From: Oreocharis arfaki
Lineage: Eukaryota; Chordata; Aves; Passeriformes; Paramythiidae
Direction: 5' to 3'
NCBI GenBank assembly: GCA_013398015.1
Contig: VZRR01009903.1
Location: 124,001-188,000, forward strand
DNA length: 64,000 nt
Notes under the pieces: generated by a model
Seen by the model: only the letters and a program-made list of their open reading frames with translations
The model's database searches: none
What the model was told of the DNA's origin: nothing
In this document: positions 24,216 through 38,304 of the stretch, one piece after another
How the letters are laid out: each line of letters starts with the position of its first letter
Position numbering within the stretch: the stretch's first letter is position 1
Program-made: the position numbers and the translations under genes

Positions 24216-27200
24216 CTGTGGGAACTAAGACTTAGGAGGAAAAGTGGCATATGGGACGAAATCACAAGGTGGTCTTTTAAAAGGAAACAGCCCTTTTTGT
24301 TTTTTTCTCTTGTGTTTCAAAGCATAGCAACAACATATTTTAATCTGGTTAATACTATCTTGGTAATGAGTGACCCAAACTCTTTTTTTTTTCCTATAAT
24401 GGTCTTCTCTCAGCCCCCCACTATTTGCACACATATGCATGAATCTACACAGAATTCTATAAGATCTGGTAAAAAGCACTAGCACCACTACCACAGAAAA
24501 TGAAATCTTGGTAGTCAAGGGGTTCAGATTTAAACTTTTCTTAAGCAAGCAGCAGTACTGATAAATCTCATGTTCATTTCTGGATCTTAATTCTCGTACT
24601 ACATGCCTTTCGAGTGATGTACTGTACTTTTGAGGATAAGCATATCTTGGAGGCTGTGGTATGTTTTTTTTAAAGTAAATATTACACGGTACAGTCATTG
24701 GATCTGCATAACATTACCAGAAACATCTGCAGATCTTCAGTTCCCTCTAATCTTATTATTTTCCTGACAGCTATAAACTGATGCTTCAAAATGCAACATT
24801 TACTATGGCTAAAAATGTTTCTTCTCACCAAACAGAATTCCTTTGCTGGAAAAATAGTCCAGTTACAAGAGCAGTAAGGTAGGGTTTGTGGGTGTGCTGT
24901 GCTCAAGAGGGAATAGAAATAATTTACAATTCTTGTTAAAGTTTCAAAGTGTCAGTCCTCTACTGTGACCTTTCAGATACCAGTGGGTTTTTGTCCTTGA
25001 AGTCAGCAATGGTTCACGTCACTTGACGGCAATCTCTGCAGAGCTATTGTTTCCTTTGCAGCTGATTCAGAAGTCAGAATGCAGGGAAAAGTCATCCACT
25101 ATTGCAACCATTTTAATATCAATTTCATGGGTTTAGGTGTTAGACTGGCAAAATTTTTTCTTGTTAGAATATTTGGACTTGTGATATTCCAGCAACTAGA
25201 AAACAGCTGTAGATGCTGTGGGATCTGCAGCCTCTAACCAGTGTAGGTTTGCATGTTCACACGTGGTTTGGCATGGCTGTTAACGACTTCAGCCAGTTGC
25301 AAGAGCTGGTAATTCTATAATGAGAAAGTACAACTTGGATAAGTACTACCCACTGGTGAGATTAAGTCTGCATATATGTTCATCATAGATAACCTAAAAT
25401 TCTCATCCTTTCTGTTATGCAGTTACCTAACGTGACTTGTGTTGTTGTTCTTGTTTTTGGACAATCTCTCTTTCTCGCCTAACTTTAATCAGAAGTGACA
25501 TTTAGTTTCAGACATGATGCAGGGAGATGAGAAGTAACTGCCTCATAAAGCTGTTGCTGGCTAACAGAGAGGTTGAAGGAGATTGCACTGCTTCGTGGCC
25601 AGTCTGCACTTTGAAATGTCCCTATCTAGTTCCAGAGCAAGAAGTTTTAAAGCACTACATGTGATGTACAAGACTGCCAACAAACAGGTGGTTTCAGTCT
25701 GGTGAAAGTGTGTACCTCAGGCTTGTGATACCAGTGGAAGAATGAAGACAAGTTTGTATATGGATCTGTTACTTCTCAGAATAGGTTAATTCACTTCTTT
25801 TAAATAAAATGTGTTACATGCACAAATCCAAGTCTTTCTGTTTTGCCAACATCTCCGGTTATTGTTTCAGTCTTACACTACTCATCCAGATTCCCACTTC
25901 TCAATACACTGGCATCATCTTTTGAGTGATTTAATAATGGCTGTCAAGCTGAACTTTTTGCAACTTAGATCGCTTATGGAAATTTGGATTAGAACAGACT
26001 TCATTTCTAGCTTGATTAATTTAGTTGGGTAAACCATTATAATAATTGTTAATTAAAGATTGGTTTAATTGAAACTATGGAGAAATACTGTCATTGTATT
26101 AAAACTTTATCCCTTGAAGTCAAGCTTCTAGAAAGATGTACAGAGGGTTTTTAACTTGTTTTAAGTGCTGGAACTAATGCTCGGGGCTGAATCAAATGCG
26201 GTAGGTAAAAAAAGACTGTTATAATAGTTCTTTCCAGTCTTAGTCTTGAAAATTAGCCTTTCATTCATAATGAGACAGATGCAGTTACATGAGAAGCTCT
26301 GTAAAGGCGAGGCAAGAAATGAATTGGACTGGAATTTGAAAGTTCATCAACAAACCTTTAAAAACAATGCAGGTTGGGCATTCAGCAGATCAAAGGAAAA
26401 CTGAAGTAGGGTAAAACTGCTGAGTTTTAAAAGCCAGTTTCACAGTAAGTAGTTCAAGCTCCCTCTAAGCAATGCAAATGTTCTGAAGTTTGGTAGCACA
26501 GCTGAAACCATCCACTGTAATGTAAAGAAATGTGATTTCTGTCTCCCTAAAAGGGTTATCATTAAATCCTCTAAACAATCCTTTAGGAACAAAATGGATG
26601 CTGACCAGGCCATAGATCTGCAAAGTTACAGGGAAAGAGGCATTTTCCTCAACAAAGAGAATTTCAGAGGTTTCTGTTTTGAAATGGAAAGAACTCTTTC
26701 TACACTCAATTGGAAGTTGAGTAATACATAAGGGAAGTCAAACTTTTTTCTTCTTTTGTTTTACTAGCTTTTTTGACCTATTTATCAGAAAGTATATGCT
26801 TTTCTAGTCAGATAAAATGGCTAAAACTTGAAAACATGAGAAGCAGATACAATACACCAGTGAAGAAGTCTCAAGATGCTTCAGTCCCTGATGTAAATTA
26901 TATTTATATGTTGTGCTAGTCGCATAAAAAGATTAGTTAAAGAAGATGTTGGTTGAGACAAAATATTAGAATATACCAGGCCTGGCTGTTTGATTAGGTT
27001 CAATCTACAAATCCTGCTTTGTATATTCACACCCATTCTTCAAGTGTAGACAAGGCTTTGTCCTAAACTTAGAGGCTGCCAGCTGCAGATGATAAACATG
27101 AAATAGTGCAGTACTTGTTACAAAATGTGAATGTACTACTTTGAGGCAGCATCATTTGAACTGCATGTGTTAGACTTCTCTGAATTTTGACACAAGTAAA

Positions 27201-29908
27201 AATTTATCTGGTGAACAAAAAGATCTCTGCTACATCTTTTGCCTAATGAAGTGCATTGTATTTTTTCAATTTTGTATTGTGTTATATTTAAAGTCCAAAA
27301 AATGTTGCAAATTTTGTGTTGTAGAGTGATTGCACCTTGTTGACAGCTCCTTTTGACACAATCTAAGACCCATATAAATGCCAATTACCAAGAAAAAATT
27401 GCTAGGAGGGTGGAATCAAATATCTAATGGGCTATCTTGCAGAAGAACTGTTTCCTTAAATTTAAGTGCTATACAAGAGTGCTGCTTAAATCTTAAAAGG
27501 AAAACCAAGTATGAAAACAAATTTTATTTTTGTATCTTGAAACTTAGTAAGTTTATGTGACAAAAATGAGAAGGACAATTCTAAGTCCATCCTCCTCTGT
27601 GCTATGGTAGCACACATGCAAACTAATAATCAAATGGCAAAGGAAGTTTCCAAAATGCAAATGGAAAAGGCCTGCAACTTGTCCTTTTAGGCCTGTCTAC
27701 AATGTTTATTGTAATTCTTTCTAATTTTTAGGAAAGCAGGGCATTCAGGCTACAAATTTCCATTATCTGTTTTTGTAACCCTTTTTTTCAGAAGGCTTGA
27801 GTGAGATTGGTTGTGCAGAGACTGAAATAAGGAAAATGTGCAGCTTTCTTACTAACGTTAACAAATAAACCCAGAAAACAAAAAAGCTCTATAAGGGTAA
27901 TATCCCATCATATCTGCCCTGAAGTACAACACAGTGCAGGCACTGCACTTTACTCTGTGGGGCTGAGTGACAGAAAAAGCAGCAGCAACCTCGGAATTTT
28001 TGCAGGAAGCTAATACCTGTGGCCATGAAAGGCTCTTGCAGCTGTCACTGTCGTTCTTGCAATTTTGGTAGAAGATTGTGCCAGTCTTGACTGCTTTTCT
28101 TGTGGGCACGCAGTATGTTAGTTAGCTACATAGTATGACAGTTTATGTAATCACACTGTATTTGTTCACTGAAGTGTAGTTTCACTAAGTGAGACCATTA
28201 AATGCTATAGGCTAAGTTGAATTCGCTTGTGCATCTGTTCTGCAACTACAAGCTAAGCCAAAGAGACCTTGGCTTTTTTGCATTCAAAAAGTGACATTCC
28301 AGGGTTTATTAGATACTTTGAAAACAAGCCATAGACAATTCAGGCTAGGTATTTAGAAGAATAGGAACATCTGTCTTTAGTTTCTGGCTGTATTCCTCTG
28401 CTCATGTATCAAGTGAGCTGTGAAACATCCTAGCGCTGTGTTTACAAGCAGCATAAAAGATCATGAGAAAATAAACCATTCTGTCTTTAGAATGGTATCT
28501 CTGTAGTTTAGTGTAAATGTGATAAATAAGGCATAATAATGCACTACCTGCACATTGTGGGGAAAAACACAGCCAAAATACTGAATTGCTGTCTATCAGC
28601 TGTGTGCTGAATGAGGCAGGGGGGCCATTTGACATTCAGTTATATGGTGAGACAGTGATGGCCCTTATGTTTGCATTTCTTAACTTCAGAAATCTTGACT
28701 TTATATGTTTCCTGTTAGTGGTTGGTCGGTTTTGTAAGTGTTATGTATTCAAGGAATATCAAAGTTTTTGTAATGCGGTAAACAACAATCAAGAGAGTTC
28801 ATACTTCCTTAAGCAGCAGTCACAAAATAACGACAGAAAAGGTGGAGAAAGGCTCATAAATGCTAAAGCAAAATTTCATAACTTTGCCGTTTTATACAAT
28901 TATTTCCACTTCTAAAATCTTTTCCTTGTTCCTGTCATAATTTCTTCAGACTCTGCTTCTCCATCCTGTGCTGTCACCTGCATTTCAGCACAGCAACTGC
29001 TGAAAATATGGATGAGAACAACTATTTCCAAATCCCTTTTATATTTAGATACTGTAATAAAAATATAATGAGCCTTTAGCAAGAGATTTTCAACATTAGA
29101 ACTCTGTTTTTCACTATATAAAATGTGCTCAAAAGTGTCAAAACTTCGCAAGTAACAAAAATACAATAATGAAAATAAAAAGACTATTCAAAAATTATAC
29201 CATACCAGCATTTAGTGGGATGTTTTCCAGACTAAAATTGCCTTTTTTTTATCTTTCAAATTTTGTGCTAAAATAGTGCATTAATTCCTGGCCAGATAAT
29301 TGCATGTCTGCAATAAAATGGAAGTAACTATAAATCAAATGAGGTATGAACTGTTAAGCTAAAGGTTACTACCTTTAGACATGAAAATATATATATTAAA
29401 TAAACTACTATATGTAGTGACACGATTCCGATTTTTTTTCTCTTCGAATTCAGAAATGGCTGTGAGTATTGCTCTCAGGATTGAATTGTTAGCTGAACTC
29501 TCTATGTAAATCAAACAAATCTATGTAAAACAATTTTGTAAAATCGTTTAGATCCTAAAAATTCAGTAATTTCTCCCTAATTCATCCTTGGTTTCAAGCC
29601 ATTTCTCACTGTAAATTTTAATACTATACTTTACCATTCAGATGTGACAGCAATAACATTTCTAAGCCTCACATGGATCAAAACTAAAAAGCCAACCTGG
29701 CAATATCATGAACGTAAGTCATATGATTGTAGGCAAAATTCCTCTTATTTTTATGGTGTCTTAGTTGCTATAAATTATATAGACTCATTTGATGCAAAGA
29801 TAAAGGACAAAGTGTAGAGTTCCATAAATATTCAATTACTTGAAATTGTTTAGGGCTAATAAATAATTGCCTAGCTTTGGACAAATGATTGACATATCTG
29901 CAAAAGGC

Positions 29909-29948
29909 CTAACGTGTATTTAAACTACCTAACATGTATTTAAACTAT
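29909..29948. repeat. 20-bp tandem duplication
   Basis: Two adjacent copies of a 20-base unit (CTAACGTGTATTTAAACTAC and CTAACATGTATTTAAACTAT) that differ at two positions. Confidence 0.85.
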
Positions 29949-30251
29949 CCTGCAGGTGTAATCTAATTAAATGCATGAATATCAGTGCAAGATGAAGAAT
30001 TTAGGAGAAAGAGAGTTTAATAATACCTGTATAGGCTGCCAGTTTCCTTTCTTTTATCCAAGAAGGACACTACCTACACCAGCATTATGTTCAGGTGGAC
30101 CTTTCAAAAGAGTAAGAGCGCAATAGCATTTAAATGCTCTGCAGAACTGATGTTTCATTTGTCATCATGTGCCACCAAATATCACAGAACTGCTTAAATT
30201 GGTGGAGGAACTGTTCAGTGAGTATCAGATGGATGATCACGTTCAGGAAAG

Positions 30252-30265
30252 GCACTAGGTGGCAC
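30252..30265 (+). promoter_or_regulatory. CTCF-like binding motif
   Basis: The 14-mer GCACTAGGTGGCAC matches the degenerate CTCF core CCASYAGRKGGCRS at every position except the first. It is in the same orientation as the motif at 2520. The surrounding sequence is unique and not CpG-rich. Binding is unproven. Confidence 0.5.
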
Positions 30266-32240
30266 AGAGATGGTTATTTAGGGCAGTGCAGAGAGTGGTA
30301 GGAGACCTCAGAGACTTAAAGAAACAGCAGTGCTTAATAGCAATGTAAACTAATCCTTTTTATGCAATTTGCCATCCCAGACATTTAAAATTGCAATTCT
30401 GCTATAGCAGAAGAATATTGCCCATCACTTTTAATCTTGAAAGGGTTAGGATTGATGAAATAAATTTACTTCCTTGACAGACCACAGGGACTTGTGAATT
30501 TCCACTTCTATTTCTCTTTCTTTCTGCTCAGATTTTGCTTTCTCAACCTTTCACAGGAATTGCCTGAATCTTTTGGAGTTACAGCTGCTAACGGAGCACA
30601 GATGGCTAGGACAAAACCTACTGTCTCCCTAAGGTGTAAGTCTGACACAAAACAGTTGCTAAAGATTATTGCAGCAAAATGGTATTGTCTTCATAACTCA
30701 TTCCTAAATCAGCTGTTGGGGAAAAGGTCAGCACGTCTCCAGGCTCTTCTCTCCAGAAGTTCCTCCTTTTTGGTATGGCTCTCTTAGTTTCCTGCTCTGG
30801 GAAAAGGACTGACATTAAGGATAATGAATGTACTGACTCACACTTCTGTTAACAATTAAGTCGTATTAAAGATTCTGCCTTTGTGTGGGCAGAGGAAGCT
30901 GGGCCTCATTAAGAGTTCAGAAGGAAAGATTAACGTACTAATTAATGCACTAGAAAATGACAGCCAAGACCTCTGGATCTGGTTTCAGGCTGTGTTCTAG
31001 CTTCAATAGCTCATGACGCTTCTTCTAGATTTAGCCAGAATTTGTTCCATTAGGAGATTGTTCATACTCACATATTTAATTAGGATTTCCCATTTTTATT
31101 TACCAACGCTAATAGTTTATATTCCTTCTGAGAAACACAACTTGTATCTCTTAATCACTGTGTATCGACATAGCTTTAGTTAACTCAGTGCAAAATTGAA
31201 AGTGAAACCCAGACAGAATCATCCTTCGTATTCTTGTAGTACTGTAGACAAAATTGTGAAAAATAGATGTATTCAATTCATAGTTACTAGCTTGGTTCGG
31301 GAAAGACTCATTATCAAGTTTTGTGGTCCTCTATCTCTTGGTAAGTAAATAGAAAAGGAAATTTTATAACTCTTTGTCGCTAGACAAAGGCTCTTTTTTT
31401 ATTGCTTATTTTCAAAACTTTTAAATCTTCTGTGAACAAAGATGCTGCTTTCTAAACTGTGAAACTTCCTTAGAGATGATAAATATTGGATGTATTTTGG
31501 ATTGAGTTTGCATTTTGTTCTCAGCCAAGGGTTGTTTACACAGGCAGCAAGGAAACAAAAAGTTATGTGGCTTTTAAAAACTACTATATTTAGAGCCTGG
31601 TGCACCTTAACTACTCTGTCAGGTATCTATCAGTGTCTCAACAAGACCTCCATCAAAACGAGCTATCCCTTCTATTTGTAAAGATTTGTATTGTATTTCA
31701 AAAATGTTTTGCAACTCCCACTAAAATATTCGGAGGCAGGTAATAGAAAATAGAATAAAATAGCAGTGATGGTAGTTGATTCAGCATATTCTCAAACCCT
31801 AAACTTATTTAGTGGTATTTATTGTATATTATATCACTTTGGAGGTGTCAAATTAAAGCTGTAAGCTAAAGGAACAAGCAAGGGTATTAGAAGCTAGCTA
31901 GAGACTTCATTGTATTCAGATATTCTTTCATTCAACTTGTGTTGATTGCCACTGACTTAGCTGACTCTTCCCCAAGCTTTCTATTTCTATTTTTCTATGA
32001 TTGTTAAATACTATTTTAATGCATAGGGTTTACCTTCTTGGCTTGATAATGAATGATTGGAGCCCATAGAACACGATAAATACAGTTGCCTTTCACTTGG
32101 TTTTTTTTTTGTTTGCTTTTATCATCCTTTTCTAGGCATTTCTTGCCTTTCTATGATATCTTTAGATCGGAAGTTCTTCCAGGTGAAGGCATTATATTTT
32201 TCCATACATTCACTTGGTTTATTTTCCCTAGGTACACTTT

Positions 32241-32312
32241 AGAATCATAGAATTAAGGTTGGAGAAGACCTCCAGGATCAAGTCCAACCTTTGACCAAAC
32301 ACCACCATTTCA
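32241..32312 (-). mobile_element. CR1 LINE, 3'-end fragment
   Basis: AGAATCATAGAATTAAGGTT at the left edge is the reverse complement of the CR1 3' terminus. It is followed by GGAGAAGACCTCCAGGATCA and GTCCAACC. This is the end of the avian CR1 3' UTR, so the element lies on the - strand and is heavily 5'-truncated, as most avian CR1 copies are. It is the clearest taxonomic marker in the window. Confidence 0.9.
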
Positions 32313-32362
32313 TATTACAAAGTGCCACAATTTAAAAGTATTTTAAAATTTAAATGTATTTT

Positions 32363-32394
32363 AATTGTTAGTCACAATTTAGTGACTAACAATT
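32363..32394. repeat. Perfect 13-bp inverted repeat next to CR1
   Basis: The arm AATTGTTAGTCAC (32363-32375) and its exact reverse complement GTGACTAACAATT (32382-32394) are separated by a 6-base loop. It lies about 50 bases beyond the CR1 fragment, after an AT-rich stretch. It may be a fossil terminal structure or chance. Confidence 0.85.
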
Positions 32395-35300
32395 TTATCA
32401 TTTTCACCTGTAGATGTAACTTGTTTGCAAAATACTCAGCTGAACATTTTTTAACTTTTTCCCCATACATTTTTTTTCACCTTAGAGAATAACTGCTCAA
32501 ATTGCTGCTCGTGCTTTGAAACCATTGACAGTCTGCTATGCCTTTCAGATGTTTCTAAAATTCAATCTCATGCTTAATGAGTCTCGTTAGAAAAGAAATA
32601 ATTTCTTAGACCCATTAATTTTAAATGTACTTTGGCAAGAGTTGCCTACGACACAGTTATTCCTATTCTGTTCTCATATTGTTCATCTCTGAGTGACTGC
32701 AAATCCCAGCAAGAATTCTGGGACACATATAATTAATGAGTATGCTTGGTTAACGAATAAACACTAGAGGAAGAATTAAATGTCCTCTGGTGGGTATCAC
32801 TCTTGTATCCAAGGAAAGGATAGCTGAGAGGCCTGGATGGTGTTCCCTTTAACATAATTTAATTCCTTGCATTTGGAAGGGATTTTACTTTTCTTGTTTG
32901 AGGCAGGAGGGGCAGAGTGTTTTGTGCTCTGGTGTCATTATTTACATGGTCTTTTCTTCACCTACTGTCCATTACAGTCAGTATTTTCTCTTCACCCTTC
33001 CCATTCAACATTTCAGGGTATCACAAGCAAGTAATGTCTTTGGTGTAGAAAAAGGACACAAATAAACTAGAAGTCTAAGTTGTTGTGGATACATTTTAGA
33101 TGGGACACACTGGGTTTCACACCGACACATTTTCTGTGTCTAAGCTGGGGCAAGAGGAAATAGAGGAAAATACATACACATCCCTCTGCTCAGCAAGAGC
33201 AGCTTGACTTCTCATTCTGTTTTTCTGGGGCGAGACAGGAACAGCCAAGCTTCGGTGCATCATGGCATTGGCCCATGACATTGGTGTTGAAAACAAATAT
33301 ATTGTTCCAGCTTGTTCTGCTCCAGGAGGAAAATACTATGGGTGTACATAAGACCAAGAAATTACTTTCACTGCTGGAGACATTCAACTACAGGTAACCC
33401 CAGTGACGAGATGGGAGAGCACAGTGCCGTCTGCCAGGTGCAGAGCACAGAAATGTGGGATCCGTGGTGCAATAGTATTCTCTCTTTTAACATTGCAGAA
33501 GAACCTGTTTCTAGCAGAACCCAACATTAGAGTGATAGGAATATGTTAAAACATAGGTGAATTTCCACAGAAAGAAGAGATTTGGCCGACTTGTAACATT
33601 TCCTCCTCCCCACCGTGTTACAGGCAACAGCACTGGAGTGCAAATAATTCACACAAGGCAACCATTCTTCACTCTGCCTCTTCTGTGCTCATTATATGCA
33701 TATCTTACACTGATTTTATGTTGGTTAATGATGTAACCCTTTGCAATTCCAACATTTCAGTGTTAGCTAGTCTCCCAAGTGTGGCGAAAGCTGAACTTGT
33801 TACCACGCATCTAAGAGGAATTCCAACGTTACCAAAGCAGATTGTGACTCTCAGCATGGTCATCACAGGCTTCAAACCAGCATAGCGGAAAAGCTTCCTA
33901 AAGTGAAAGCATCAGAGTCCCAATTTGTTCCCAGATCTTGTCAGGAGATTTGTTTGACTAGATTGGTTTGGCTCGATTTGTTTGGCTAGAAGTTTTGTAA
34001 CCTGACACGGTTGGATGTCACCAGATGCAGTAATATTAGTAGGTTAACTATAGAAAAAAAAAAATATATAGAGAGATTATGCATATATTTCCACCTAGCA
34101 GAAAAAAAAAACCCAAAAACCAAACACTTTTCTTTTCTTTATCTTTTCTTGTTTATCTGCTTTGAAGACTAAAACAGATATTGTGTGCCAGACAGTAGTG
34201 TACATCTTTTGTGAGGTAATTTTTTTTTTACATGAAAACCTGTAACAGCTCTTGTCTTTAATTTATTTGTTTACTTTCCCTCCCACTTTTCTAGCAGTAA
34301 CATTGGAATTTTAAGGTAGAACTTTCACCACATTTCCCAATTAATGCTCTCCACTAGCAGACTAGAGTTTTTCACATAATAAGTAGGCAGGAGTGCCTTA
34401 TATTGTATTTTCCAGTTCATAAAGTATAAAGAATGGAGTGAGCTATTCTGCTGGTGGTGGCAGGCCCAAGCCCTTTACTCCTCCATCTTTATAGATGTGC
34501 AAGCCACATACCAAGACAAAAATGCTAGGTTTTGACTGCTTTTTGGTGAAATGCATCTTGGCTCCACTCCTACTGCACAGCACTCAAAATTAAGTGGGGA
34601 AACAATTTTTTGAAACCTTGTTGAATTTAATGATCTTCTTTGTTCATATGCTAGAACACTGCGTAGGGATTTCTGCCTTAGAATCTGGTGTTTCAGATGA
34701 TGTACCTTCAAAAGAAACAAGATAGATCTAGGAATTGTCTTGGTTATTTTTTCTATATTTATCAAGAGTGTCTTATGTTCCCTACCCACACAGAGTTGTT
34801 CAAGTTTCTTAGTACATTTTATCCAGAGTCTGCCACAGTGCCTTACTCATGACTCGAGGCATCAGCTAACACTTACGGATTATGTAACACATGATGCTTT
34901 CTCTTCAGCACAGACCATGCCCCTCAGGGACAATCTCCTTATAGAGGGTCATCTGATTCACAGATGATTTTGTCTGTCAGCTCATTTCTGTACAGAATAT
35001 TAGAGATTTCAAGATCTGGGGACAGATACCACCAGGCTGAAGGGAACTAGTGAGGAACGAAGAAGCAGTTTAATACAACAAATATCACAGATGAATGTGG
35101 GTTGTTTCATGGTTTTAGATTTTTCCCCAGATAATTTTTGTGTAGGACTTTCATTTGTGAAATTTGGGTGAGATTATCTGTAGACTTCAGATATGTGACC
35201 AAACCTTTTCAAAACTTGATAGACTGTTAGATCTGATAGTTTTTTTTCAGGAAGACCCACATTTTGTGCAGCCACTGTCACAAGTAAACTGCGTATTTAA

Positions 35301-38255
35301 GCAAGCAATTTCATCTGTCTTTGCATCCATTTGTTCCCTTATTTGGCTAGTTTGTCTTCTGCACGATGGCCCTTAGTGCAACTCTGCTGTTATGATGGGC
35401 AAATACAAACTTGGCAGCATCTTGCAAGAAATATTGTAATAATAATTAAAAATGTAATAACAAATACATTAGTTTGTTTTTATAAATTATTGCAGAACAC
35501 AAGTGTTAAACAAAAAGCCTTTTCTTTGCGTTTCTGAGCATCAGAGATATACACTAAAGCCTACACTTTCAGGGAGGTACAGAAATAAAGGCAGAGTAAG
35601 AGGATGGAAGAGCACTTCCAGATTATGGACTCTAATATTACAGATAAATACGAAGTCTAAATGTCAGCTAAACACATTGATTTTCCCATTTTGGTTTTGA
35701 ATGAAACATCTTCTCTCTTCCTTTTGCATAATCTCCTCCTTTTGAAATACACGTCATTCCGCTGTTCAAAAAGGAGAAAACCCCTGGGGGGCTGTAACGG
35801 CAATGCATTGCAAAGCTCTTGGAAAGAGCCAGCTGCATTGGAAGATCACATTGTAGTTTTACTGGTTCATGAAATATTTATGCCTCATCTCCTATATAAT
35901 TTTCACTCCAAAGTTGCTGAGCAGCTTGTAGAGCATGTGGCTTTGTTCTACTTCCTAAAAGATTCTTTCAGCTTTTAATGCAGTGGAAACCAATAATGAT
36001 ACCGACATTTTCCCTGCAAGCCTCACATTTAACCATGACTTTCTCCTGATGTCTGTGGTGCAAACTCTTCATCTGACTGGTGTTACTGAAATATAGCCTG
36101 TTCTGTCACCCTCTGAGTATAGGAATACGTACTAAGGAGGCAGGGATTTGTTGAGGTAACCCAGTATATGGATTTTTTTAGGTTACCAATGTCATGCAGT
36201 TCCAGTTAAATTAAATCCCATTCAACCTCAGATACAGTAGAATGCAAATGCAAGCATTTATTCACAGCATCCCAAAGCAGCACAGCTACAAATCAATACT
36301 AAAAAAAAAAAGATAAACATGCAGAAGTGAAAGAAACCTTGCCTAGTGTACCTTAGGCAAGGTTATGTAAGAAAAGCCTTTCACCCTTATTCATATATCA
36401 CTATGTCTGTTATTCATTTGTGGCTTGGGCCTTTCCCTCCTGCCTCGGATTGCACCTGGTCAGTAGCCTCCACCTATAATCTTGCCCATCACTAAGCTGT
36501 TTTTAGCTTACTATGGGGAAGGACCTTCACAGTGCATCTTCAGCTATGCTTATATCCAGACTTTTCCCTTTCTTATCTTTTGTTGGAATATTAGTTCTCC
36601 TTCCCTTCAGTCCTTCAAGGATATCCACATGAACCTATCCTTTTGCTCCAAAACTCATGTTCATCCATGCTTATACAGGAGATAATCAGGCTATTCTTCT
36701 TAATGAAAACCAGGATTGTTTCCCCTCATTCAATATGTATACACTGCTTGCAGCAGCCCTTCGGCCAAGGCATTGCAGCCTATATGTGACTAGTTACCAG
36801 AGAAAACTTCCCTTTGGTGAGTAAAATTCTTTTGTTCCCCTCTTTAATGACTGCTCCCCATGTTTCAGTGTGGGATGTAGCCTTTATTGCACTTCTGTTC
36901 TATACCAATCTGTACACTTGAACCCATTACTGAGATAATTATACTTAGGTGCTTGTCTGTCTCTCGTTATTGTCTGAGTACTGCCTGGGCTGACAATGAA
37001 TTCTGGTGACTGATCTCCAGCCTCCTACTCCAAAGCATGCAATTTGACATATTGATGGTCTTAGGACAAAAAAGCTGTAAATGTAATTTTTTTTTTTTTT
37101 TTAATAATTGAAAAGGCATTTTTCTACCTAGTCAGTAGCATCTCAAAATTGAAGCTTTTGGTGAAACTAGAACTAGTCACTGAGTATATACGTTTATTGA
37201 CCTTGATTCAAAATACCACTGATATCCAGCTTAAAACACATCACTGAATCCCACTGGAGTTGCAGCAAGCATGCGCTTGAGTGTCTTCTATGCGTAAAGA
37301 TGGTGAGAAATCTTGTAGATCTACATTCCAGACCTTGTGCCTTCCTTCCATCCTCCAAAATTAAAATCCTTATGGCTGCTTCAGTCCTGAAAGAGTTAGA
37401 GAGTTCCAGAAGATTCTGTCTTGTAGATGATATTTCCTTGTCTGGGAATGTAAATCCTCTACCTGAAGCATAATTCCTAGAAGAATTAAGCTCCTGACAG
37501 TGGCTGAACGCAAATTTTGATTTTATCCTGTCACTGCTGAGCAATTCACTGCACATGCATGATCCTTTCCAGTAACAAAGAGAGAAGTTTGATCAGTGGC
37601 TGGGTTTCTTAATTGAACTCTGTGCCAGGGCTCTGACAAGGCTTAAAGTGCCCTCTTCACTATTTCAGGACCCTGAAAGTTCTCTAAAGAAATCTAAGAA
37701 ATATGCTACCTCAAAAGTGAGTAGTTTCACTTAAGGCTTCTTGACTCCTTGGGATACTTTTCCCAAACACTTGACGGGAAGCTTCAACAAATAATGCCTT
37801 TGTTTTCATGATAGAGAAATATGGAAAAATTAATGTGTTGGGGTTTTTTAGCTCAATTGAATGCATTTAGAAAGCATTGGCAGTATTCACACAATTCTAC
37901 TGCTATCTTTTCATCTTATTCTGCACAGAGATCAAATTCAGCAATTTGATTCATCTGGAGTGGGAAAAACAGTTTCATAGTAGATAAAACTGATCTTATG
38001 CATCAATATAGCCAATGGGCTCATCAGGTGCTGATAGTTATGCATTAACTTTATGTAAGTTGTCATGATTATCACATTTTCCTTTCCCAAATAATTTGCA
38101 TTTATTTCACTGTTACAGCCTTTTTCTCTTTGATTAATGGTAGGAAAAATGAAGGAAAATAGCTGGAGTTTTTCCTCAATGAGACTAATTTTTCAAGAGC
38201 AAAAAGCAAATCACATCTTTTGTCAAATAAAAAAGAAAAAGGCCAGAATAAACAG
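32395..38255. other. AT-rich non-coding sequence, no gene seen
   Basis: Unique AT-rich sequence. It contains a perfect 11-bp hairpin (36335-36364) and a T run at 37087-37102. No exon or RNA gene was recognised. Confidence 0.5.
36335..36364. repeat. Perfect 11-bp hairpin
   Basis: AACCTTGCCTA (36335-36345), an 8-base loop, then the exact reverse complement TAGGCAAGGTT (36354-36364). Confidence 0.85.
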
Positions 38256-38304
38256 ACCATCTCTAAGGTCCTTTCCAACCCAAGGCATTCTACAATTCTA
38301 TGAT
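38256..38304 (+). mobile_element. CR1 LINE, very short 3'-end fragment
   Basis: The segment runs ACCATCTCTAAGGTCC, TTTCCAACCCAAGGCATTCT, then ACAATTCTATGAT. This is the sense orientation of the avian CR1 3' end, including the terminal octamer-like ATTCTATGAT. Only about 50 bases are clear. It is opposite in orientation to the CR1 piece at 32.2 kb, so the two are independent insertions. Confidence 0.85.

Larger units (their letters stand above)
21608..32240. other. AT-rich non-coding sequence, no gene seen
   Basis: About 10.6 kb of mostly unique AT-rich sequence. It holds the second copy of the diverged repeat (about 23995-24215), a 20-bp tandem duplication (29909-29948) and a CTCF-like motif (30252-30265). 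Open stretches, including 160 codons at 23036-23518, show no recognisable domain. Confidence 0.5.
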
